64,000 bases of DNA, from NCBI GenBank assembly GCA_002682825.1, contig NOKP01000003.1, positions 2,790,001 through 2,854,000 on the forward strand. The letters are read 5' to 3'. Source of the DNA: Neonectria sp. B-13. Its lineage: Eukaryota > Ascomycota > Sordariomycetes > Hypocreales > Nectriaceae. Below the pieces are notes generated by a model. That model saw only the letters and a list, made by a program, of their open reading frames with translations. It was not told where the DNA came from and did no database searches. Position numbers and translations under genes: made by a program. Shown one piece after another: positions 22,206 through 32,500 of the stretch; within the stretch, counting starts at the first letter, position 1; each line of letters opens with the position of its first letter.

Positions 22206-24545
22206 GCGTTTTGTAAAAGATTTAGTCAATCCTGACAGCTTCGTTCACATGGGTTCCGGCGTGAGGGTATGGGATAAGTCTATTTCATAGATAGCATGAT
22301 ACTGGTCCAACGAGACCCAGTAATAACACGATCACTGAGTTATGACGAATTAATTATCGATTTCTACCAACGAGTCTTGCCTGTTTGTGACTGCTTGAGT
22401 GATCCGGCCGGCTCGGCCGGAGGAGACCCACTTTGTCGGCCGGAGGCTCCCGCCCCGGCGGCCAGAACTGGAAATTTCCTAAACAGGAAACGGCTTTGCT
22501 GGGTGACGTGCCTTCTCAATGTGAACAGTCGCATCGCATATCAACGCCAACGTCTACAAATCCAATCCTCCCATCTGGGCCGTGTCAATTAACATAGTCT
22601 TTTGTTAGGCAACGCTCATCGCCCTTGCCATGTTCATCCACTACCTTCACATCCAAGCATGTTACACTTGACTGTCACATCAAAAGAACATCGAGGGCTA
22701 GCCAAATCCTCAAGTGATCCCACCAAGGCATTTTCTCTACTTCTACGGCTGTTCTCCTTTGCGCTGTGGCAATCTTTGGGATGCTTTTGAGCCAGATTAT
22801 TCTTGATTTAAGACACGGTCTGCGCCAGTACCACCTGTTTTACCGTTTCAGTTTTCACTTTAAAATACTCTCTCTGTGTCTATTTATTCTGCGCCGCTCA
22901 ACCCCGCGCTTTTAGCTGCATGCGACACGCTAACCACCGTCCTGACTTCCTTAACCCCTTGCAACTTCTGTGATATCTTGACGTTTGTTTCCATGTCGGC
23001 CTTGGTCTTTCCCCCAGCGACGACCTGGAGGAGCTCGATCGCCAATGCGCCGACTTCGGCTCGCCCGACGACAGTGCCGTTTATATTCTTCCAGTCCACT
23101 TGGAGTTTCCCGGTGGCTTTCCTCAGGACCCTCGCAATGTCTGATTCTTGCGGGCGAACTATCCGGCGGTGTTTCTGGTGGATGGCATGGTACTGCCCGG
23201 GCTTTGACGGCGTGTTTCTTCGGGGTCACTGTCGTCTTGGTCGGGTTCCGGCGATGGGGTCCGTGGCTCGGAGGGGACGTCGGTTTCGGCGGGTGTGGGT
23301 GATTGGTTGGCGGCTGGAAGGTGGTCTGGGTGCGCATGAGGGACACCGATTTAAACGCCTGAATCAACAGTAGGGACTCAATCCCCAACCAACACAACTG
23401 AACAAAAGCCGGTGTAGACGGACAGATTCTGGTCCGAAGCGCAAACAACTGTAACAGTTTCAGGCTGTTAAAGATGAAAACCCTAAAGTACCCACCCTCA
23501 TCCCTAACATAAACTGTTCAAGTTAAGTGTTCAGGTTAGGATAAGATTAGCCCTAATACAAATTTTATCTTATTCGTATAGTAACTTATGCTTTAGGTTA
23601 GTGCTAGGGATCAGAGCATTCTGAAGCTCTTGCTTGCCCCTTTGGCCAGATCCACCTTGGATGTTGGGACTCCATGTTCAATGTAAGGGGATTGATCACC
23701 TAGGTCCTTTGCCGTAGCTGAACACCCTGTTTCACTAAATCAAGATCACGTATTTGCGACGGCTACTTCATTGTAGAAAGTAATCTGCATTACCATCGAC
23801 ACAGAATTAAAACATAGACAGGTGTAAAAGGCTGCAAATATAAGAGAGTACTAGTAGGAGTTATCCATAATACATCACTAGCAGACACAGATGTGATCAT
23901 ATTTCAACTAATTGCCGACAACTCAATCATGATGGCAGCATCCTTATCAGTGCTTACCCTATGATAAATCTTCCTTTGCATGCTAGTCAAAGGACCCAAT
24001 CTGGATGAGCTGGGTCTTATCTCCATCATCCCCTCTTCTTGCTGCAGCTTGGCAGATGGCCCGTTCGTGCAGAGCCGCTGGAGAACCCTGAGAGTGTACC
24101 TAGATAATCCAACGACATCTCTCAAAGGCCACCACAATGAAGGGATAGAAACCTCTCCGTAGAGTAATTAAAAATTGGAAACCCCGATTTCAAGAGCCCC
24201 CATCTTTTTGAACACATTTTAATGATTCGAGAGTCATGTGTAGAGAGTGTATCAATGTTGAAAAACATCCATCAACCGCATAGGATAAGCCCTAGTCATC
24301 CAATACCTGTCTGCTCTAATTCGAAGCTCTATTTTGAAGCTCTACTTTCCTCTCCCAAGTTAACTTAATACAGCGTGCAAAGACTTCACAATCACTCTCT
24401 TGCTGCGGACCAGGGGAGCATTCGTGAAAGATTCTCGAGCCATGCGTGCCATTCCCTCCTCCCTACCTTTGCCATTCAGAGTTGAGATCATCAACTGTTT
24501 TTACATTGTTGACCGCGTGCCACCTGTCCAAACTATGCCACAGAA
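22206..24545. other. intergenic, GC hairpin then AT-rich decayed sequence
   Basis: A GC-rich inverted repeat (CCGGCCG-GCT-CGGCCGG, 22404-22420) lies about 200 bp past the glutamine synthetase stop. From about 23450 to 24545 the sequence is AT-rich with no gene and resembles RIP-affected DNA. A frame-broken ORF relic near 22884-23340 is described separately. Confidence 0.5.
22884..23340 (-). pseudogene. possible frame-interrupted gene relic
   Basis: On the minus strand one frame reads a protein-like acidic stretch (SPTPAETDVPSEPRTPSPEP and DQDDSDPEETRRQSPGS) and then hits a stop. A second frame carries QESDIARVLRKATGKLQVDW followed by a hydrophobic/basic helix and ends at 22884. I could not find an intron with good signals that joins the two in phase, so a frameshifted or decayed gene is the simplest reading. 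An intron with a weak donor such as GTCCCC cannot be excluded. No family is recognised. Confidence 0.3.
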
Positions 24546-24831
24546 CCATTCTTATACATTAGAGAAAAGCAATGTCCCCTAGTGTGTATACACATACATA
24601 TTACAAGGAAGCCTAGTCTAACCAGTAGGTATATGCTCGTATTATAGGTTAGATTATAGGTTATAGATTGTAAATTAGGATAGGTACTAATAGAAGAAAA
24701 TGCATTATAAATTTATAGAGAATAAGTATACAAAATAGCAATTAGAATTTAAGAATAATACTAAAAGAAGATCAATTACCCAAATTGGATCTAACAACAT
24801 TAGGTATTAAAGCCAAAAAGAAACCTACCCA

Positions 24832-25356
24832 TTACTCCTCCTTCTTCACAACCACCTTGTCCTCATCCTCACCCTCCGCCGCCTCTGCCGCCTCCTCCCC
24901 CTCCTTCTCCTCGGTCTTGGCGGCGGCGGCAGCTTCTTGGTTTTTGGCCTAGGCGACCAGGCCCTGGACCAGCCCCTTGAGGCAGTCCAGCCGCCCGGTT
25001 GCCTGCTCGAGCTGAGATCCGAACCCGCGGATCTCGGCCAGCCCTTCCTCTAGTTACTAAAGACGATGTCAGTATAAATCAGGTACCAGAAGAGTGGAAT
25101 CAACTTACTGGGAGGACCAGGTTCTGGCCCAGCCGCAGGAGCAGGCGGCCTGATGGCCCATTTTATGGCAGTGGTAGCACTGGACGTCGTGCCAGGTCTT
25201 TTTCTCAGAGTTGCCACCTGGGTTCTTCCAGAGCTCGTTAGCTTGAATCATGCACCCAGAAGGAATATAGATAACTTACTGGTGGGCAGTCGCATGACGC
25301 TTGGCCGAAGGGGCCGAAGGTGCTGACATGGCAAGGAACTCATCGACGGTGGGCAT
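24832..25356 (-). pseudogene. zinc-knuckle gene copy 2, broken
   Basis: Starts at an ATG (25356) encoding MPTVDEFLAMSAPSAPSAKR, then an intron, a knuckle exon and a coiled-coil exon in the same order as the intact gene. The knuckle reads CYHCHKMGHQAAC, one residue short of CX2CX4HX4C, and a deletion follows. The third exon opens with TAA where copy 1 has CAA, and a TGG Trp codon (LVAWA in copy 1) is TAG here. The 3' end with GAGGAGTAA is conserved. It cannot encode the full protein. Confidence 0.7.
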
Positions 25357-26007
25357 TATGGTAGGGGCGGCGGCGGAGGCGGCGGTGGCAGCTTCCTGGT
25401 TTCTGGCCCAGGCGACCAGGCCCTGGACCAGCCCCTCGAGGCAGTCCAGCCGCCCGGTCACCTACCTGCTCGAGCTGAGATTTGAACCTGTGGATCTCGG
25501 CTAGCCCCTCCTCCAGTTGCTAGAGATAATATCAGTATCAATCAGGTACTAGAAGAGTAGAATCAACTTACTAGGAGGACTAGGTTCTGACCTAGCTGCA
25601 TGAACAGGGCAGTAGCCTCTTCCTTCTTCTTGGGGAGACACTCTATGGCCCAATGGCCTCTCTTTGTGGCAGTAGTAGTACGTACATCGTGCTATGCTTT
25701 CTTTCTAGGGGTTCCCTCTGGTTTCTTCTAAAGGAGCGAATTAGAACCATCACCTAGAAAGAACATGAGATGGAGAACTTACTGAGGGATCATCCCCACA
25801 ACGTTTTCCTGAAGGAGGTGAGGGGAAGCGGCCGCGGACGGGATGGGAAAAGGCTGGGCGAAGCGAGGCGAGGCGGGAGGCGACGACGGGAAGCTGCGAG
25901 ACGAGACAGTGACCAGATGGCCTTGACGATGCGGGCTTTGGCGGGGGTGTCTTCGTCATGGGGGCCGAGTTGTGCAGGCTCCGGATCGTGGCCATGATGG
26001 TTCCCAT
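25357..26007 (-). pseudogene. zinc-knuckle gene copy 3, broken and truncated
   Basis: An open first exon (MGTIMATIRSLHN...SGKRCGDDPS) keeps the intron-1 donor context of the intact gene but has a different N-terminus. In the knuckle exon CAG has become TAG and the Cys codons are disrupted by compensating single-base indels. The coiled-coil exon is recognisable (LEGLVQGLVAWARNQEA), but it has a GTAG duplication and runs straight into the start of copy 2 without the acidic tail or 3' flank. Confidence 0.65.
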
Positions 26008-26509
26008 GTTGCTCTAGGTCTTGTCAAGCCCGAGCTGGGGCAAGGGGTGGCGGTGGGGATGTAACTGTGGAGATCTCACAGCAAAGGGGGCGTGAGATTC
26101 AAAGGTGAAGGTGTGTGTGTGAGATAAAAAAGGTAAGTAGTAGCTAGGGCTTAGATACATGGACTGAGCTACATAGCGAAGATACCAATAGCGCTGTTAG
26201 GAATCGAACCTTGCAATTGAAGTTGCTCTAAGTATGAAGACCTAAGCGCTAAGATCTTAGAACTTCCTCAAAAATCAACAGACGGGAATTTCCCCCGGAA
26301 TTATCAATCGGAAAGGGACTCAGTCTTCTCAGCTCATGTTTATCATTAAGGATCTCTCTCTATAGGCAATTTGTTCTCAAAGAAAAGACAAAAGAAAGGC
26401 AAAGCTTTAGCAAATTTAAAAGGTGAACAAGACAAGACAAAGGAAACAAGTGACAGCCAACTCTGCCCAGCACCATCCAAGGCTGCTGCTGTGCAGTCTC
26501 ACAGCCCAT
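26008..26509. other. gap between broken repeat and PKS-NRPS 3' end
   Basis: No gene is seen. It contains the tRNA-like remnant at 26189-26251 and the presumed 3' untranslated region and terminator of the PKS-NRPS gene. Confidence 0.5.
26189..26251 (-). other. degenerate tRNA-like or SINE-like sequence
   Basis: The minus strand has a perfect 7-bp acceptor-like pairing (TAGCGCT/AGCGCTA) and an exact B box GGTTCGATTCC. The interior is only 63 nt in total and lacks room for a full anticodon arm and variable loop. It is probably a tRNA pseudogene or SINE remnant; the palindromic AGCGCT makes the acceptor pairing weak evidence. Confidence 0.25.
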
Positions 26510-29500
26510 CTACTCCTGCTTCATCCTCCTCCACAAGTCGCCCAAGAAGTTCGCATCCACTGCTGGGCACTTTTCCTCCACGTTGGGACTCAAAGTCTCC
26601 AGAAGATCCATCGTCCGCCTGTTGTCCAGGCTGAACATGACATATCCAGTTGTGAGGTACTGCTTCAGGACCTCGTTCTTGACAGTCTCTGCTGCGGCAT
26701 CCTCCCCGCCGGCCGACTCCATGCCCTTCATCCATTGCTCGACGGAGACGATTTCCGCCCTTTGGTGGTCGGATCGAATGTCCGCAATGACCTGCGGGAG
26801 ATCCTTGAGCTTGAGCGGGCGAGGGTTGGTAATGTGGTAGATCTGAGGCATCGTGTACAGCTCCGGAGGGCTGATTGCCGAGAGGGCCGCCTTTTCCGAT
26901 GTCAGAGTGAAGAAGTTCGATGCGAGCCAGTCGACCGGGATCACGTCGACGGCGAAGCTTGGCTGTTCGGGAGTGCCGATCTGAGGCACCACGCCGGACT
27001 CAATCATGCTGAGGATTACCCGCATCGTGAACTCATCGCCCGGGTCGAGCGTGCCATTGCCCCGAGATGCCGCAGTCAGCGCCGAAGCACGGGTAATAGT
27101 AACGGGAAAGCCGCGCTCGGCAGCCTTGGCAAGGATGCTCTCTGCCACCCATCGGGTCTTGAAGTATCCTGCCTCGTCCTCAGTCGGGGGAGAGAAATGT
27201 CGGCTGTCCTCTTCGGCGGTGACATAGTCCTGTCGGCTTCGCTTCGATGCAGTCCAGGTCTGCAGATGGGCGACCGACCAGGTTGAGAGGTAGTGGATGT
27301 CAGAGAGGTGTGATCCGATACCAGAAAGTCGGATGATGTCGAAGATTGGCGTGACATTGACCGGCTTCAAGGAGGTATAAGTCTTGAGGAGGGAGACATG
27401 GCCACCGAGGTGGTAGATGGCCTGGACCTTCTCGCCCAGTTCTCGGAACGCCGACTTGGACAGGCCGAAGTTGGTTTGACTGAGTGTTCCTGGGACACAC
27501 TGGACGCGGGAATGGACCATAGACTCGGACAGCTTGTTGTTGAAGAGGCCATACTTCTCAAGGAGGTCAACGATGAGGGAAACCTCGAGTTGCTCCATCG
27601 AGCCGAGCACATAGACGACCGCATCGGGCTTCGAGAGAAGGATTTCGGACAACAGGTGCAAGCCGATGAAGGAATCCCCTCCGGTCAGTAGGAAGGTCTG
27701 CAACTCGTCGCGATCAACGCGGGGGATTCCGTAGCGAGGGATGTACTGGCTGGTGTTGGGCAAGTTCGTCTCCACGTTCCAGCTGAGGACGTTCTCGAAT
27801 CCGCGCTTCTTGCCAGGGCTGCCGCCCTTTGAGCGTCGAATGAAGGCACAGACAGCGGCTGCGGTCGGCTCTCTGATCAGGGCAGGGAGAGGAGGAGCAA
27901 TCTTGAACTGCTTCTTGATCCTGGCCTGGAGCCTCACGAGAAGAATACTGTTACCACCCTTTTCGAAGAACGAGTCGTCAATGCTGATGGCAGATCCAAG
28001 AGTAGAACGGAACAGGGCAAGGATGGAAGTCTCGAGTTCACCTCCGTCTCCATTGGTAGGGGCTTTGGTGGCCTTGTTTGCGAGCGCCAACGAGCCCGGG
28101 TGGAAGAGATCCAGAGAGCGGCTGAGCAAGTTGCGACGGTCGACCTTCCCGCCGATGGTGACGGGAAGCTTGTCGAGAAATTCGTAGCCGCTGGGAAGCA
28201 TGTAGTCGTTCAGGAAAGCCTTGACCCGTCGGTGGAGTTGTGACACGATCGTAGCTTTGTCGTCGCGGCTGACTCGGGTCTTGGGAACCAGATAGGCAAC
28301 GAGCTTCTGCTCGTCGGAATCGACAGTGCGGGCCACGACAGCGATGTCGACTAGGCCCCAACCTTTCTTCAGAGACTGAGACTCCTTGAAGATGGCCTGC
28401 TCGACTTCTCCAAGGTCCAGGCGGAATCCTCGAAGCTTGATCTGCTTGTCACCGGCAATTCGGCCGTGGAACTCAAGTTGGCCGTCAGGACGGAAGCGGC
28501 CTCGGTCTCCAGTCTTGAACATTTTTATCCATCCTCTCTTGCGATCTTCCTCAGAGGCAAAGGGGTTTTCGACAAAGGACTTGGCGTTGATATCAGGGCG
28601 GTTGCGGTAAGCACCAACTTGAGCACCTCCGACCACCAGCTCACCGATCATGCCAGTGGCGACGGGGTGGCCCTTGGAGTCAAGCAGGTAATGACGGCAG
28701 TTGTCCATGGGAAAGCCAATAGGCAGGCTGACGTCGTTGTCGTCGGGGGAGTCAATCTTGGCAATCGAAGTCTGGACCACGAGTTCAGAGGGAGACCAGG
28801 TGTTGTAGAGGATAGCCGGCGTTCCGAGATCATAGAACGCCTTGGCGACTCGGACAGGGAGACGCTCGCCCGCAGAGTAGGCGACTCGGTAGTTGTTGCA
28901 CTTCTTCAAAGCCTCTGTGTTGAGCTCCATGAGCAGCGAAAACTGGGTAGGGGTGAAGTATGTGACCGAGACACTCTCATTCATCATGAAGTTGGCCAGC
29001 TCGGCGGGGTCCTTTCGAGTCTCCCACGATGCAATCGAAACAGTGGCGCCGACGGTAAGTGCAGAAAAGATCTGGACAATGGAGAGATCAAAGGACATGG
29101 AAGACTGGTGAAGGAAGTTGTCGCCGGAGGTGAAAGCGTAGTCCTTGTGCAGTGTGCTTAGCATGGCTTGCGTGTTGGACTCAGTCAGAACCACTCCCTT
29201 GGGAGTACCGGTACTGCCCTAGAACTTGTAAGTAACCTGAATTCTTGAAAAGGGGCTAATATAGACGCGTTCAACTTACAGAAGTGTAGATCATGTAGAA
29301 AGGATCATTCATTTGTCGTGTACGCGGCTGGGTGATGGCCCTCCCAGCGGCGGCAGCATCCTCGATCATGATGACTCTCGGGGGACTGACGGCCCTGGCA
29401 GCCAAGTCGGAGGCGAGAGAGTACTGGCCTGGGCCGGCGAGAATGACCCTGGCGGAGGAATCCGAAATCATAAAGGAGAGTCGATCGGGCGCAAAGTCGG

Positions 29501-32500
29501 TATCCAGCGCGACATAGCAAGAGCCTGTCTTCAATGCGCCGAGCATGCCGGTGACGGCCTCAATTCCGGGGAGCGCGAGCAGGGCGATGCGGTCGCGCGG
29601 CTTCACTCCAGAGTTAAGAAGAATGGAGGCGACGCTCTCGGAGTTCTCGACTAGTTGTCGGTAGCTGATGCTTTGGCAGTCAGAGGTTTTAATCGCCAAC
29701 GCTTGGGGGTGTTGGCTTGCCATCTGAGCAACCCTGTCGAGGACGCCTTGTCCATGCCAGTGGTTCTCCTTGGTCTCAGTGTTCCAGTACGACTTCTTCA
29801 GAGTCTCAATCTCCAGAGGTCCGCACATCTCAATCTCCTCCACGGGCTGGCGGTGGTCCTTGATGCAGCTGGTGAGGAAGGCGAGGAAGTTCTCGATGAA
29901 CCGGTCCATGTCTGCCCGGCTGTAGAGCGCGGTAGAGTACTCAATCTTGAGGTCGAGGCTGTGCTCCGATGTTTCCAGCGCCTCGAGTTGCATATCAGCG
30001 GCGGTGGGAATGTCATCTGACTCAATGCTCTCCACAACAAAGTCGGAGGTCTGGTAAGTAGGGACAGGGCCGTGGATCTGGTAGTTGACCGCAATCTGGC
30101 CGACGGGCATGTGGCGACTGGTCTTCTTGACGTTCATGATATCCACGATGGTGTCAAAGGGCACACCGCTGTGGGCCATGGCGTCCAGAGCTCGGGCCTT
30201 GGTCGTTTGGAAGAGCTGGTCGAACGAAACCTCGCAATCATCTAGATAAACGGTTAGTCATGCTCTCGGACAAGGACAATAGGAGCTGTTTTGTTGCGGC
30301 ATCTTACCGTTGCAGCGCACTGGAGCCAGGTTGACAAAGAAACCCATTAGGGCATCAGTGTCCGGATGAGGTCGGTTGCCATCCACCATGAGAAGAACCA
30401 CGTCCTTCTCTTCGGTGTATCGGTAGATGAAGGCACGGAACGCAGCCAGGATGAAGTGGAAAGGTGTTCCACTCGCCTGAGCAGCCACTCGCTTCATACG
30501 ACCAAACAGCTTAGGGTCGAGGTTGGCTGTGACCTTCTCTCGCCGGGGATCGCTCCTCGCCGGCCGCTCGCATTTGGCAAAGGGGAGCACCTTGCTGCAA
30601 GTAGGCAGCTCCTTGAGGGTCGATCGCCACCAGTCTAGCTCGGGCTTCATCAGGTCCGATGAAAGACGGGCGTTGTGCCAGAGAGTAAAGTCAACATAGT
30701 CGAACTCAGGGGCTGAGACGGTGCTGAGATCCTTGTTGGTACTGAAGGCATCGTAAAGGCCAGTGAACTGGGACATCATGGGGAAGAGACTGGCGCGGTC
30801 GATAGAGATGTGGTGAGTCATGCCAACGAGAGCCCAGTCTTCCTCTCCCAGCTTGGCCAGCGAGTAAGTGGCGACCTCTCCCTCTTCGACGTTCATCTCC
30901 ATGTTGCGATTGTACTTGATGAGCTCTTTGAGCGACTTCTCTGCGTCAGGCTCCGAGCTCAGGTCACGGTAGTCGAGGCTGAGATCAAAGTCATCCAGAG
31001 GCTGCTGGACTGCAAAGTCGTCACCCTCGAAGTATGCGGTGCGCAGAGCAGGGTTTCGAACCGCCATCTCCTGGATCGTCTTCTGCATGGCCACAAAGTT
31101 GGGCTTTCCCTTGATGCGGAGGATGATGGGAAGGTTGAGGAATGACTTGTCCTCGAGGAAGCTGTGGACAAACCAAAGACGAGACTGGAAGGTCGATAGG
31201 GGGACAAGGTCCGCCGGCTCGGATTTCACCAGCTGGCCTGAGGCCATAATAGAGGACTGGCCGTCGCTCTTCGTCTTCTCAACCTCTTCGTCGGTCTTCT
31301 TCGCCGACTTCTCGGTATCAGCCTTCTTGGTGGCTGCGTTGGAGGTGACCATCTTGGCAGTCTTGACCACCAAAGCCATGATAGAAGCCGCGCCAAGGAT
31401 GTCAAACAGGGCGATGTCAACCTGAATCTCCTTTCTGAACCACTTGCGGAACTCGACTGCGACAATGGAGTCAAGGCCGTAAGCCGAAAGGGGGTTGCTG
31501 GGAAGAATGGACTCGAGTGGGGTCGCGAGGACGTTCGCAATCTTCTCCAGGAAGCCATCAAGGAGGATCTGCGTCCTCTTCTCGATGTCCTGCTCCTCAC
31601 GAAGGGCTGCAAGGATGTTCTTGGCTTGCTGGTCACCGTTGCCGGCCTCGAAGTCGTGGTTGGAGTACAAATTCTTCATGATCGGCTTGCTTGCCCAGTA
31701 CACATCTGGCTTGATGAGGCCGACACCGCTGATGATCTGATGGGTCGTGCAGCCACGGGGGGACATGGAAGCCGTGGCCTTATCGATCAGGATAGCCTCC
31801 TCGAGCTGGTATAGGAGTTCCTCCTCGTTGATGGTATCCATGCCCATTCTGAGCATGATCTTCTGGAGCTCTTCGTTCTCGGCCACAACACCGACACCAG
31901 TGACGGCTCCCACGTTCATGGTCGCGCCACTGAGGCCCATCTCACGGCGCTTCCTCATGAGAGCATCGAGGAAGCAGTTGGCGGCCGAGTAGTTGGCCTG
32001 GGCCTTGGAGCCCACGATGGCTGCGACAGATGAGAAGCAGACGAAGAAGTCCAGATCCAAGTTGAGGGTGGCCTCGTGGAGGTTCTTGGCTCCTTGGACC
32101 TTTGGCTGGCAGCATCTCTGCCATTGGGTGAAGTTCATCGTCTCAAGAGGCACGTCCTGAAGGACCATGGCGGCCTGGAAAAGACCGCCAAGTGAGGCGC
32201 CGATGCTGTCGATGCATGCCTTGACATCAGAGTACTTTGAGACATCGCCCCGGTAGACCTGAGTGTCAACGCCGCGCTTCTCGAGCCACTCAACGGTCGC
32301 CTTGGCTTCCGGCTTGTCGGCTCCAGACCGAGACAGGAACACCAGCTTCATGGCGCCCTTTCGCACCATCCACTGGGAAAGAGTTCGGCCCAGGCCTCCG
32401 AGACCTCCAACAAGAAGGTATGTCTTGGAGGGGCTGAAGAGTTTGGTGTTGCGATATCCGCTCCGCATGACAGGGACCAGGTCATTTGCGTGGGGGACAA

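Larger units (their letters stand above)
24546..26007 (-). repeat. dispersed zinc-knuckle element, copies 2 and 3 (RIP-like)
   Basis: Reverse-complemented, this block matches 4630-5553 including exon, intron and 3' flank sequences, but twice over. Copy 3 (25357-26007) runs directly into copy 2 (24546-25356). Differences from copy 1 are dominated by C-to-T and G-to-A. For example 24638-24657 (rc ATAATCTAACCTATAATACG) corresponds to 5448-5467 (ACAACCTGACCTACGACGCA), with seven of eight differences being C-to-T or G-to-A. Confidence 0.75.

Noticed and set aside
22951..23448. 165-codon ORFs on both strands
   Set aside because: These frames are mutually overlapping and read as Pro/Arg-rich noise; the more protein-like reading is in the other two minus-strand frames and is broken.
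26423..27286. 287-codon plus-strand ORF
   Set aside because: It is antisense to the reductase domain of the PKS-NRPS, whose protein is strongly conserved in the other strand.
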